Below, in pieces: positions 10,866 through 48,996 of a stretch of DNA of 64,000 bases. The notes below the pieces were generated by a model. The model did no database searches. It was not told the DNA's origin and saw nothing but the letters and a program-made list of their open reading frames with translations. Both the position numbers and the translations under genes were made by a program. Origin of the DNA: Salminus brasiliensis (taxonomy: Eukaryota > Chordata > Actinopteri > Characiformes > Bryconidae); the NCBI RefSeq assembly GCF_030463535.1, contig NC_132879.1, positions 35,264,425-35,328,424 of the forward strand. The letters are read 5' to 3'. The first letter of the stretch is position 1. Each line of letters begins with the position of its first letter.

Positions 10866-12120
10866 CTTTTAACTGTTTGCAATAAACCAATCAAACAAGA
10901 CCAATTAAAAAATCTCAATGCAACTAATAGAACAAGTGCTTTCTCCACATTCAATGCTAAATGCCACTTTTAATGACTACTACAGCCTCAGTTATTAGTC
11001 TACAATTATAACTTTTGCTGTTATGACCTGCTGCAAAACAGCACACAGAAGCACAGCCAGACTCCAGCTTCTAGCAGCATTCCTGAGGAGTCTTTGCCCA
11101 TTCCTCATGGCCAATGACCTTTAGTTCAATAGTATTCTTGGCTTTTTGTGCTGCAACCGTCTTCTTCAAATTCCACCATAGATTTTCTATGGGGTTCAAG
11201 TTGTGCGACTGTAACGGCCACTCCAGAATCTTCCAGGACTTCTTCTGAAACCAAGCCTTGGTGGACTTTGAGGTATGCTGGAGATCATTATCCTGTTGGA
11301 AAATCCAATGACGCCCAAGTTTCAGCTTCCTCACAGAAGGCATGGAGTTTTGTCCTAGGGTTTCCTTTATTGAATCCATTCTGCCCTCCACATGCTGCAG
11401 GTTTCCAGCAGCGGCAGAGGAAGCAAAGCAGCCACAGAGAATCACCTAGCCACCACCACACTTCACTGTAGGCAGGGTGTCCATTGGCTTGAAAAGTTCC
11501 AGTTTCATCGCTCCACAGAACAGAATCTTCTTAAGCAACTTCCGTGGCTTATTTATCTGATTTTGAGTGCATTGGAGATGGCATTCCCTGGGCATAGATA
11601 CCATCAGTGTCTAGTATGCACCTTACTGAACAAACAGGTCTTTGCATGTCTTTTGCAGCCACTTGAGGGTTTTTGACCACCTGCCTCCTCAGGAATCTGG
11701 TGGCAGTCTTTCTGCCACATCCAGGAAGTGTAGCCAGTATTCCTTTAACTTGAACTTCCGAACTGTATACTAAGGAACATTCAGTGCCGTTGCTTTCTTT
11801 CTGTATCCTTTTCTTTTTTTGATCCCTTCTCTGAACATTCTCTTGACTTATTTCTAACATGTGTCACAGTCATCAAACCCCAAGCCAGTCCAGGATTTGC
11901 TGTGTTTTATCTCAAGCACATGTGATGCAACTAATGAAATCCATGATTTGCCACCTGATATGGAAATGATGTATTTTATTTGAGGGGTTAAATAATTCAG
12001 TACAGTAGTCATTAAAAGTGGCATTTAGTGTTAGGTTTGGAGAAAGCACTTGTTATATTAGCTTTGTTGAGATATGTACATTGGTCCTGTTTCATTGGTT
12101 TATTGCAAACAGATTTCAAA
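10866..12120 (-). mobile_element. decayed Tc1-type element with long terminal inverted repeats
   Basis: The left end (about 10866-10990) and right end (about 11995-12120) are inverted copies of over 100 bp. Shared blocks include TTTGCAATAAACCAAT, AAGTGCTTTCTCCA and AAATGCCACTTTTAATGACT. Between them lies a broken transposase reading leftward. The element is about 1.25 kb, shorter than an intact Tc1 element of about 1.6 kb. Confidence 0.75.
11071..11860 (-). pseudogene. Tc1 transposase pseudogene
   Basis: Minus-strand frames in 11549-11860 and 11071-11445 together cover the middle and C-terminal part of a Tc1/mariner transposase. The second frame keeps IFQQDND (second catalytic Asp) and LNPIENLWW (catalytic Glu of the DDE triad). 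The frames are disrupted between and within these blocks, and the N-terminal DNA-binding part is not recoverable. It belongs to the element bounded by the inverted repeats at 10866 and 12120. Confidence 0.7.
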
Positions 12121-12135
12121 TGTTGCTTATAAACC

Positions 12136-13150
12136 TACACTATATTGCCAAAAGTATTCGCTCGCCTGCCTTTGCATGCATATGAACTTAAGTAACATCC
12201 CATTCCTAATCCATAGGGTTTAATATGATGTTGGGCCACCCTTTGCAGCTATAACGGCTTCAACTCTTCTGGGAAGGCTTTCCACAAGGTTTAGGAGTGT
12301 ATTCATGGAAGTTTTTGACCACTCTTCCAGGTGAGACACTGATGTTGGACGAGAAGGCCTGGCTTGCAGTCGCTGCTCTAATTCATCCCAAAGGTGTTCT
12401 ATTGGGTTGAGGTCAGGACTCTGTGCAGGCCAGTTCTTTGTTCTTCTACACCAAACATGCTCATCCATGTCTTTATGAACCTTGCTTTGTGCATTGGTGT
12501 GCAGTCAAGTTGGAACAGGAAGGGACCATTCCCAAACTGTTCCCGCAAATTTGGGAGCATGAAATTGACCAAAGTCTCTTGGCATGCTAAAGCATTAAGA
12601 GTTTCTTTCACTGAAGCTAACTCCTGAAAAACAACCCCACACCATAATCCCCCCTCCACCAAACTCTACACTTGGCACAATGCAGTCAGACAAGTGCTGT
12701 TCCTCTGGCAACCGCCAATCACAGACTCGTCCGTCGGATTGCCAGACGGAGAAGTATGATTCATTACTCCAGAGAACACATCTCTATGCTTTGCATTGCG
12801 CTTGGTGATGTAGGCACGCACAATTCTTGAGCTAATCTGAAGGCCACATGAAGTTTGGAGGTCTGTAGCTATTGACTCTGCACACTCAGCATCCGCTGAC
12901 CCCACTCAGTCATTTTATGTGGCCAACCACTTCATGGCTGTCGTTCCCAATTGCTTCCACTTTGTTATAATACCACTGACAGTTGACTGTGGAATATTTA
13001 GTAGTGAGAAAATTTCACGACTGGACTTCACTGAACTCCTGAGATTATTTTCCAAATGTTTGTAGAAGCAGTCTGCATGCCTAGGTGCTTGGTTTTTTAC
13101 ACCTGTGGTCATGTTATTGATTGGAACATCTGAATTCAATGATTTGGATG
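12136..13150 (-). mobile_element. Tc1-type element, right end missing
   Basis: The left end carries ACACTATATTGCCAAAAGTA, the terminal signature of a common fish Tc1 family. No inverted partner was found on the right, so the copy is truncated or eroded there. It sits immediately beside the previous element. Confidence 0.65.
12220..13139 (-). pseudogene. Tc1 transposase pseudogene in four broken frames
   Basis: Minus-strand frames at 12915-13139, 12666-12905, 12399-12662 and 12220-12468 are successive parts of one Tc1-type transposase. They run from helix-turn-helix-like IPQSTVSGIITKWK through FQLDCTPMHKA (second catalytic Asp) to LNPIEHLWDEL (catalytic Glu) and a terminal AAKGGP. Frameshifts separate them. 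All blocks are in order and on one strand, so this is an old single copy. Confidence 0.75.
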
Positions 13151-13159
13151 GGTGACTTT

Positions 13160-14700
13160 TGCTTTTGACAATGTGGGTTGAATAATTCCAAGTGCAAACT
13201 GTAAAAAAACTGACTGCACATCCATGTCATACTGATGTCAGCAGCACCCTCTAGTGTCTGGCCAAAGTTTAAGTGAAAAGAAAAAAAGAAGCACACTTAC
13301 AAAGGTGGTTAATGGGCAGGTGCTGAAGCCATTGTAAGTGTGCATTTGGAAGAGACTGCTGACTCACATGCGCTGTACCCGGTGAATTTATCTTATTTGT
13401 TTTTTAAATGACCTAATTTTCTTATCTGTACCAGCTTAATCCAGGCTACACACACAGGACACGACTCAATATGACAAATGAATACACAAATGCATTTTAA
13501 CTCGCACCTGAATCTTTTCTGCTCTGCTGTGTTAGTCAGGCATCTGTTAACAAACAGCTCCAGTCTGTGTGTAAAGAAATTCTGGGTTAGAGGCTGCAGA
13601 ACAGTGTGCATTGAGGGCACATAGAGGGAGCTTGTGAACCCCACTTTAAACACCAAAATGAGACATAAAGCATCTTACAGCCTAGTGGTCCTTGTGGGCA
13701 TGCGTAAATGAGAATCCCTTGACAAATGGGACAAGGTTCAAGTATGCTTTGAGACAGACAGTTCTTTTCTACACAGTGGACAGATGGTAAAAACAGAGCT
13801 GTAAATCGGGCCAATTGCAAACCTGCAAAACTGTTACGTCTGGGCTTTTATTCACACCCCAATAATGTACATACACCCAGCCCACTAGCAAAATTTGCTT
13901 CAGGAGAATATGGAAGTGAGGCTAAGAAGTCTAAAAGCTAGGCCAATCGGCACAACCAACGCTCTGGTTCTGGTAAAAGGCTAAAAATCGAAATTGTCTT
14001 TAGCTAGCTAATAGCGACTGGACACAGAGAGGACACGGAGAGGACAGCAACACTGATTAGACACAAGAATGATGTAATGTTTACCTCTGCTGGCCTCAGC
14101 AGGGAGCTCATGCACAGGTCATGTGCAAAGGCTAAGCCCTGTCCTTCACCTGAGGCTCATCTTCAGCGCACAGGTGCTGTTCATGACTTTACTGATGAGG
14201 ACTCCTCTTAAGCATCTCAGTATGGAGGGTTCTTGGTGAAGTCACAGTTTCTTTACCAGTCCTTGACGTGGTCATGTTACTTTGTTGTTTCTTTTGGTTT
14301 TGACCTTCTGCTTAGTTCTGTTAACTTAAGTATGGATTTTCTGACATTTTCTCCCTGTCCTGATGACGTGTATTGCTGTAGCCCTAATAAAATCCCTCTG
14401 CACATTCAGCCTGCCTCAAGCCATATGATACAAATAATTACAAAAATACATTGTATGTATTTAATAATTGTTTTTTTTTATCTTTTTTTTTTAAACCAGG
14501 CAAGGTGACTCTGGTGATTTATTGCTGTGATGTAAACCTACCAAAAAGACAGAGCTGATAATTTTTGGCATGGAAAATCAACATTTTGCATTCTGAGACA
14601 AAGGAACAGGGTTGTAAATAACCATGCAAAACCACACCTGAGCCTTTTCTCCCCCAAAGTCACATACTTAGTATTTATACAGCAAAGAACAACTTTTATT
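13160..14700. other. intergenic sequence, no gene recognised
   Basis: No exon-like or structured RNA signal could be supported. The small open frames lack homology I recognise. Confidence 0.4.
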
Positions 14701-14766
14701 ATTATTATGATTATGATTAATACTACTACTACTACTACTAATAATAATAATAATAATAATAATAAT
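14699..14766. repeat. trinucleotide microsatellite (ATT/ACT/AAT)
   Basis: Runs of ATT, then ACT, then AAT units. The long Leu/Val/Ile-rich frame across it on the minus strand is an artefact. Confidence 0.85.
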
Positions 14767-14899
14767 CTCTGTGGCACATTTCATTTTGTAAATGTAATTT
14801 TGAACAGCTTTTTAAAAAAATTTATTACATTTTAAAAATATTTTGCTTTATTTCTTTCTGTCTTTTTTTGCTAAATTAATTAATAAAGCATGCCGGTGC

Positions 14900-15599
14900 T
14901 TTAAAGGAACTATGGTTCGAGCCTGTTGGTCAGACAGTCGGTCAGAACTGCTAGCTGTCGTCTTATTTGAAGGGTAAATCGTGAACTCCAGATTCCAGTG
15001 AAGTTGACCTGTTTGGCTGAGTACTTGTGGAAACGTGTGGTTCTATAAGAAGAAATACAAAAGTAGCTACCATGTAAAGTACAAAGGCAACGACGGCAGC
15101 ATTACAGTCTAGAAATGACAGCACTGAGATTAAGACAGACACACCAGGCTAATAATAATAATAATATGAGCTAAATATAACTGGCCACGTGGGGGCGGTA
15201 ACGCAGCACGAGACACTACGCATGGCCACTTGTAGCGTCAAACTAAACAGTACATTTGTTTATCAGTTAAGCCCATCTGCAGACGTGTAGAGCATATATG
15301 GCGACCTCAGCACAGTGCCAACACAGCCGCATCTGACAGTCTTCCACTGTTCATGAGTACACTGGTGAGCAGGCGTGCTTCCCGAACTGCAGTGCTGGCT
15401 AACCGCTAGCTAACCAGGCTGTCTGTAAACATGTGCGCAAATTAGAAACACAGCAGAAACTTCACATACTTTATAATCACGCGCACAGCACGACGTGTGG
15501 ATGTACAGCAATACACATCATCGCAATAATCGGCACGACTAAACGATATTAATGCGTTAAAACCTATTAATACTTATTTTTAACACTAATCGTTAAAAG
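14900..15599. other. gnptab distal upstream region
   Basis: Unique sequence becoming GC-richer toward gnptab. An E-box CACGTG is at 15186-15191, flanked as GGCCACGTGG rather than in the CLEAR form. No gene seen. Confidence 0.4.
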
Positions 15600-16001
15600 C
15601 GCGCGGAGAACGCGGCCTGATTGGTCAGATTTCAGCCTATAATAGACGTCAAGTGATTTGTGATTGGCTTCTTTTGCCTCTGCAGGACCAATCAGTCAAC
15701 TCATGCTGGATCATGACCAAACCGAAAGCGATGGCGGGTTGATCTGCAGTGTTATACATCCACCGCTAGAGGCAGTCCGCGCGCCTGTCCTCCGGAGAGT
15801 CTTGTGACACGCGTGGTTTCGTCAGCAGCGCCAATGAGGAAGCTCAGTGTGTTTGGGTCGTGATCGGTGTGAACATGAGAACTGCTCCGCTCTCCGGCTC
15901 TTCTCTCTCCGCGTGAGGATGGTCGTCCTGTCTCCCAGGACCCTGCAGTGACTAACACTCAGCAGGAGCACAGGGAGAGATGCGGATCTCCGAGCGAAGC
16001 C
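15600..16001 (+). promoter_or_regulatory. gnptab: gnptab promoter and 5' leader with four CCAAT boxes
   Basis: A CpG-rich upstream region. CCAAT boxes occur at 15688-15692 and 15831-15835 on the plus strand and, inverted (ATTGG), at 15620-15624 and 15663-15667. Such clusters are typical NF-Y sites of TATA-less housekeeping promoters, and no TATA box is evident. The stretch nearest the start codon holds upstream ATGs at 15833, 15875, 15918 and 15980. The first three open frames of about 10-14 codons that stop before the main start. The one at 15980 overlaps the main start in another frame. Confidence 0.6.
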
Positions 16002-41367
<25,366 letters not shown>

Positions 41368-42159
41368 AGACGAGAGCGAGGTCTGATACACGCTCACTGG
41401 TTTCCGCCTTCCTTTTCCTTCTCTCTTTGAGGGGCTGGAGAACCGAGAAGGAGGTCGGTGTGTGTGTGTTGTGGACTAAGAGCAAACCTTATTTTCCCTG
41501 GTGTGGCACGCTCACCCCTGTCCTACGACATAACGGTCACCAAGGGGCCGAAGCACAGAGACTAATAGGAGAGGTTTCCTGCTGGATTTTATTGTGAGAG
41601 ACTGGAAAGGAAAGGACTGGGACCTTGCATGCTTCCTCCACAAGAGGGTGACAGTGAGACACTGCTGTGACCCTGCTGACATTCAAAGACCGGACAACGT
41701 GACCAGCTAGCTTCGCTGAGCCGCAGCACAAACAGAAACACTCCAGTTGGGACTGATTTACTGTTTTGGACTCGGTGAACTCCTGAGAGCAGAGCAGTTG
41801 TTGTGTACTGAATGTCAGACACTGCATTAATGATAGTATTTTAAATGGAGAAGGGGTTCAGATTATGGAGACTGAGCTTTAGATGATTCCTGTCTTTTTA
41901 TTTACTGTTGCTGTTACTCACTGTCCACGCCCCCCGCCCCCGGCCCTCTCCCCAATACTGAATATCAGTGCCTTGTCTCTAGTACAGATGAACACGGTTC
42001 ACTTTGTTGCACTGCTTGAACTCTTCTGGAAGTCTTCTATTTCTACCTGTCTTTAACCGTCCTGGTCTGTCCCTCTGCCTTTTTATAGAACACAAGATAC
42101 AAATACAGCACAACTGGAATGTGAGGGAGCATCACTGACTGCCCACTAAGCCATGTGGC

Positions 42160-42660
42160 TAACTGTCTCTCTGTCTGTCTGTCTGTCTGTCTTTCTCACT
42201 TTCTAATTACTTCTTTCCCTCTTTGTCTTTCCCTCTTGCTCTCTCCTTCTTTCTGTCCCTTCCTGTTCATCTTTTTTGTCCTTTTGTTTATTTTATTTTC
42301 AGTCCTCTCTTTCCTTCTTTTCAGTCCTTCAGTCCTTCTGGCCTTTTTCTTTGTCTTTCTTTCCTTCTTTTTGTTGTTCTTTCTTTCCTTTATTCATTTT
42401 CCGTCCTTCTGTTGCTCTGTCCTTTTCTTCTTTCCGTTCTTAGTCTTTTTGTCTTCCTGTCCTTTCTTTCCTGCTTTCGTTTTCAGTCCATTTGTCATAC
42501 TGTACATTACATACTGTAATGTACATCTTTTTCGTTTCCTAAATTTTTTCTTGTTTTTGTTTCCCTCTTGTTCTTTCCTTTCCTTCTGTCTTTCTGTACA
42601 TCTGTTTTTCTTCCTTCCCTTCGCTTCTTGTCCTCCTTTCTGTCCTTCTGTCATTCTCTT
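42160..42660 (+). repeat. pyrimidine-rich tract in the gnptab 3' UTR
   Basis: Begins with (TCTG)n and continues as CTTTC/TTCCTT-rich sequence for 500 nt. In RNA it would be a long UC-rich element of the kind bound by PTB proteins. Confidence 0.8.
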
Positions 42661-43867
42661 AACTGCATGTTGATGAGGTCCATGATTGTAGCCTGAATCT
42701 GTGTGTGTGCGTGTGTTTGTATCAGGACTGAAATTAGAAAGTTCTCATCGCATGCCGGCACTTGATTCTGTATCTCCACCTCAGCCTGTGTGCTACTTTC
42801 ACAAGAACGTCTGATTTTTATTTTTTTTCCTTTTTGTTTAAAGATCAATGAAAGGAATGTGGGTCTTTTTGAATTGGGGAATGTAGACGTTTTAAGTTCA
42901 AGTTGAACTACATTCCTCTGTTTCTGTGTCTGAATGAACCCTGGGGAAAGACATGATCCTGCAGATCAGGCCTGATTAACTCACTTTGCTACTTTGCTAC
43001 TGTTCTCAGCTCTGTCAGCTCCTCCCTTATAAAGCTTGTATTATAAAGAATGAATGCCCGCCGTGACCAGCGATCACTCTGTGTGGCCAAGTAGCGCAGA
43101 CTCTGTCCAGATCTGCACAACTCCGTCTAACGCAAATGCACCTCCACTGCTCATATTGAGGCCATACAAACTTTAATGCTTGCTAAAAAAAAATTTTCTT
43201 TTTTTTTGAAAAGCATTTGTAGGAAAAGGTACATAATAAGTATTTTTTGTTTTTTTGTTGTTTCATTGAAATGAACTGTGAAGTGAACTGAATGGGTACG
43301 CACTGAATAGTATTCAGTCCAACATTTTATTGATGGACGTTTTCAGAGGTGTTTCATCTGATATACTGATCGTTTACTCCATGTTAACGGTGTCTAGCGT
43401 GGTTAAGTGTTTTCTTATCCTCTTGCTCTTCTTCTCCCTCAGGTTTTAAAAAGGGAGCAGATCCATTAAGCATTAAGTATTCAGATGTGTATAGATGAAA
43501 GGACTGATACACTTCTCTACTGACAGTTAATGTGCCATGTTTTTTTTTTTTTTTAACTAGAGGAACGCTCTCAGTGCAACCTATAATGTATAGAATAAAA
43601 CATTTGCTGGTCACTGGCTGGACATCTGCCACCTTTTTTCCCCCCTGTGTACACAACCTGCTGTCCTGTGCTGTTCAGGCAGACTCCCCACTGGACATTA
43701 GGAATGAATTTCTGGATGTGATTGAGAATGTCTGAGTAAACTGTCAGTGTAATCTTGCACCATTAGTTTCTAAGCATGTCACAAGTAATGAGATCTGTAA
43801 GTTCTGAATTCATCATGCCATTCAGGTTGGAATCACTGTTTGAAAAAAATTTTAATTCATGTTTTTC

Positions 43868-43878
43868 AATAAAATAAA
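43868..43878 (+). terminator. gnptab: gnptab poly(A) signal (two overlapping AATAAA)
   Basis: AATAAAATAAA is the last good signal before the intergenic Tc1 element. An alternative AATAAA lies at 43594-43599. Confidence 0.55.
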
Positions 43879-44246
43879 AACTATTTGGTTGCAGAAAAAA
43901 GGTGTAAAATGATTCTGTAGGAAAGTCCTGTGCCACTTCTCAGCTAACAGGTAATAGTTTTGTTTTTTTAACAAAGGTATGAGCAGAATGAATACAATTA
44001 ATAATAACAAAACATTTGTTATTTAAAAATAACAAAATATTGTTTATTATTTATCACATTCTTTTTGAGACCACTCTTGTTGTTGTTTTGGCAATTATTG
44101 GTCCATACTTCTATACTCTATTGAATATTTAAAAAAAATAAAAATACCCTTAAGTGCATGTAATATTGATGATCTTATTGATTATCTTTTTATTTATTTG
44201 ATTTTAACAAGTACAGCTTTTATTTATTTATATATATATATATATA

Positions 44247-45838
<1,592 letters not shown>

Positions 45839-45849
45839 TATATATATAT

Positions 45850-46485
45850 ATATATATGTTATTTAAAGAATGCTTTTGCTTGTCCCGGTCAAGTTACCAC
45901 CTTGGAGATACTTTTGGATGATCTGTAAATCTACATAAAGTTATTGTACATAGATCAACAGAAATTTGGAATAGTGTTGTAAGTCATTTACAATGAAACT
46001 TTTAGAAAATATTTGGGGGAATGTTATGAAAAGTCCATCATAGCTTGAGGTGGGGAACCGAGGGCCAGAGTGTGGCATAGTTTGGAGATTGCTCTGCTCC
46101 AACATACCTACGATACCTGGCAAGCGATGTGCAAGTTGAATCAGTTGTGCTTGAGCAGAGAAAATACAAAATCATGCAGGAATCAGGCTCCCCAGGTTGC
46201 TCACTTTCAGTTTAGAAGGTGTCAGACGTTTGGGCTCTTTTAATGTATTTTTAAAAAATAAATAAATAAATAAAAATTAATGAATGAAAATGATATATGA
46301 TATCTGATTGCTTTAGAATAAAAACAAATGCAATTTAATTGATGCTGTTTGAACCCTTGTGTTTCACTTGTGTTGTGAGTCACTTTTTATCACTTTATGA
46401 TCAGTAGTGTTTCAAGACCTAAAGTTGAAGATGACAATTTTTTTATATTTTAAAATTGTAAGCAATTTTACTCTTATTTTATAAA
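45850..46485. other. intergenic sequence with a decayed repeat
   Basis: The part at 46050-46200 (CCGAGGGCCAGAGTGTGGCA, then TTTGGAGATTGCTCTGCTCC) is a fragment of a common fish repeat end in inverted orientation. Otherwise nothing is seen. Confidence 0.4.
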
Positions 46486-46489
46486 ACAA

Positions 46490-47415
46490 AAAGAGAAAGG
46501 GCCAGAAGCAGAAGTGTGGGCACCCTGCATCATCATTAGTCTAGTTAGACTAGTGTTGCAGTTGCAGCAAGTGCTTTTTGTAGCCAAATAAAGTTCTTTC
46601 AGTTCTTTTGGGGGGGATTTTTGGTCATTCTTTATTGGAAAAGTCTTGCAGTCTTGCTCTTTTGAGGTCTATACAAAGAGTTTTCATGATTTTTAAGTTT
46701 TTTCATCGTCTTTTACCCACCTAGATGGGTTTGCTGTTCCCTTCCATAATTTGCTGGTATTCAATTGAGCCCATTCCTCCCTCTACCAGTGAATTGTTCC
46801 CTGTTTCACTGGCTGCAACACAAACCCAAAGCACAATCAATCCACCAGCACAGGACTTGCTTCCAAAATGTATCGAGCTTGTTGAAATGTTTCAGAATTT
46901 GAATGGGAAAGACACAGGGATGGGTTTTCTTCTGATGACTCTTCCATGAAGGCCATATTTGTATAGGTGTCACTGCACAGTAGAAAAGTTCACCATCACT
47001 GCAGAGTTTGTTAAATCTATTGGAGACAAACATGGGCTTTAATTTGCCATCTTAGCAACCCTACAAGCAGTTCTCCATGTCTTAGCACCAAGTAGTCAAG
47101 GGAATGGCAACAGTGGCAAGACATAAAAATCTCCCTCAGATCAGGAGGAAGAAACCCTGAGAGGAAGCAGGACTCAAAAGGGGAAGCATCCTCCTCTGGT
47201 CGACAGCACCTAGTTAAACAAATAGGACTAAGACCTCAAATATTTATTTTTGGGGTGCCCTAACTTCTGCACTTTTTTTTTTTTTTACTGTGAAATTGTA
47301 ATAATAATAGACTAGTTCTTTGTGATCTTTAGAGACCAGTTCATCTTCTATGCACTGAACTGTTCAGTTATGTAAATTTTGAGCAGGGGTAGCCAGGGCT
47401 TACTTTTGCATGCCA
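46490..47415 (+). mobile_element. decayed DNA element with CAGTGGCATGCAAAAG right terminus
   Basis: The right end, read inward, is CAGTGGCATGCAAAAGTAAG followed by CCCTGGCTACCCC, with TA outside, as in Tc1-type elements. Near the left, AAGTGTGGGCACCCTGCATC resembles a related terminus. The interior holds CACTGGCTGCAACACAAACC, also found in fragments at 24361 and 40420, plus a separate block with CCTGAGAGGAAGCAGGACTC at 47150. Composite and eroded, with no usable frame. Confidence 0.45.
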
Positions 47416-47734
47416 CTGTATATCTGATACAGAGGAACAGTCTAACGGTCTACACGTTCATCCTTCTGTATCTGATCACACCTGTACTGGTGTATACACC
47501 TTATATGAGTAGCTGAGCTGTTCCCTCAACTCCCCCCAGTGTTTAGTGGAACAGAATGGCCTTGTGAAAGCTATCTGCACTTGAGCACTAACCAGATTTG
47601 TGGGGAGGTTTAGATTCGAGAGCAGCATCCATCAGCATCTCCAAAAGGTACACAATGCCAAGCTCCACAGAACTGCAGAACGAGTTTCATTCACAAAGAA
47701 TAACGCAACACACCGGAATGCTCAATTACACATA

Positions 47735-48996
47735 AAATCACATAAAATTTATTTTGTAGATTAGCCCTTTGGGAGGAGATATTGAAAGCAGGCAGTGTTG
47801 TGAGAGTAAGTGCATCATCAAACAGGCACAGGAGCACCCTGAATGTTCGTCATCCATCCATCCATCCCACCAGCGCTTCAGAGCAGGCTTCAGCACTCTT
47901 GCTGCTTGCTCCTCTGACCTCAGAGAGTTCAGTAAGGAAGGAACTGGAGATACAACAAACAGTGAATGCAAACATTTAGGTTGGTACGGCAGGGTGGTCC
48001 TCAAAACGAGGGTCCTCGCTGTTTTGTTTTGTTCTATTTTTCTTAGCACAAACACACAATCCTGGTGCCAGTATCCACAGCCCCTGACAATTACAACCAA
48101 GACCTGACTCAATTTCACACCATATCCAGTCAATTTGTTAGAATAAGTAAACACAAATGCTTTAATCACTGGAAAATCACGAGAATATTATTATTCTTTT
48201 TCTTTTTTTTTGTTTTTTAAAAGCTACCGTTGCTTTTGGGAGGGATGTAGATACAACTTTTTTTGTGGAAGTACAAAATGGGCAGCACCACTGCTACGGA
48301 ATGTTAGAAAACCTTCCTGCTCTGTTTGGGTATAAAATGCATAGAAATGCTGCATTAAAGAAAATACATGGGTAGGACAACATGATGGAAACGCTACAAA
48401 ATATAACTAATGTGGTGGCAGATAGTTTGTATTACACCAGGCACCTCATGATACCCAAAATGCAACAGTAGCTTTTTTTTTTTACAACTACTGTGATTTT
48501 TTACATTATAAAATTGGAGCTTTAAAAAGCTTTGGACTTTTTGGCTTAAATTGTAATAGCATGCTCTATAAATCAACACTGTTAGACAACAGGTGAAAGA
48601 AATGGCATCACTTAAAACAGGTTAACAATGACGAGTATCTCATTAGCTCGTATTTTTTAAATAAAAAAAAAGATTCTGTGAAATCTTCCTAAAACATAAT
48701 TTTCGGTTTTAAATTTTGATGGATTGCACCATTTTTAAATTATGCTAAGCTTCAGAACGCCCTAGTAGGATCACATTTTAGAAACTTGGGGAAGTGTTTT
48801 TTAGTTCTCATCCAGTGTGGCAGATGCGAGTGGTCCACTCGAAGCGGATCGAGTGAAAGTGTGATACGGTTCAGGTCATTTAGTCAACGGTCTTCACACT
48901 GTCAAGGCTGCTGTGGTTTTGGCTCTCCTGCTCTGGTTCCAGAAGCGGGGCGCTGTCTTCGGCTGGCCCCTCTTCCTCCTCCCGCCGGGCAAAACG
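47735..48996 (-). other. chpt1: chpt1 3' untranslated region
   Basis: Runs from the TGA at 48997-48999 toward the AATAAA at 47753-47748 (minus strand). Frames here, such as the one at 47738-48169, show no homology I recognise. Confidence 0.55.
47748..47753 (-). terminator. chpt1: chpt1 poly(A) signal
   Basis: AATAAA on the minus strand, about 1.25 kb after the stop codon. gnptab and chpt1 are convergent, so their 3' ends face each other across the Tc1 element. Confidence 0.5.

Larger units (their letters stand above)
41368..43900 (+). other. gnptab: gnptab 3' untranslated region
   Basis: From the TGA at 41365-41367 to the last AATAAA cluster at 43868-43878, no splice signals or conserved frames are evident. 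A long pyrimidine-rich tract occupies 42160-42660, beginning with a TCTG repeat. The 172-codon Phe/Ser/Leu-rich frame over this tract is a composition artefact. The exact transcript end is unknown; an earlier AATAAA at 43594-43599 could be used. Confidence 0.6.

Noticed and set aside
14905-14950. GGTTCGAGCC resembling a tRNA B box
   Set aside because: No A box, acceptor stem or cloverleaf can be built around it.
42155-42673. 172-codon plus-strand frame rich in Phe, Ser and Leu
   Set aside because: It lies in the pyrimidine-rich tract of the gnptab 3' UTR, where low complexity prevents stops.
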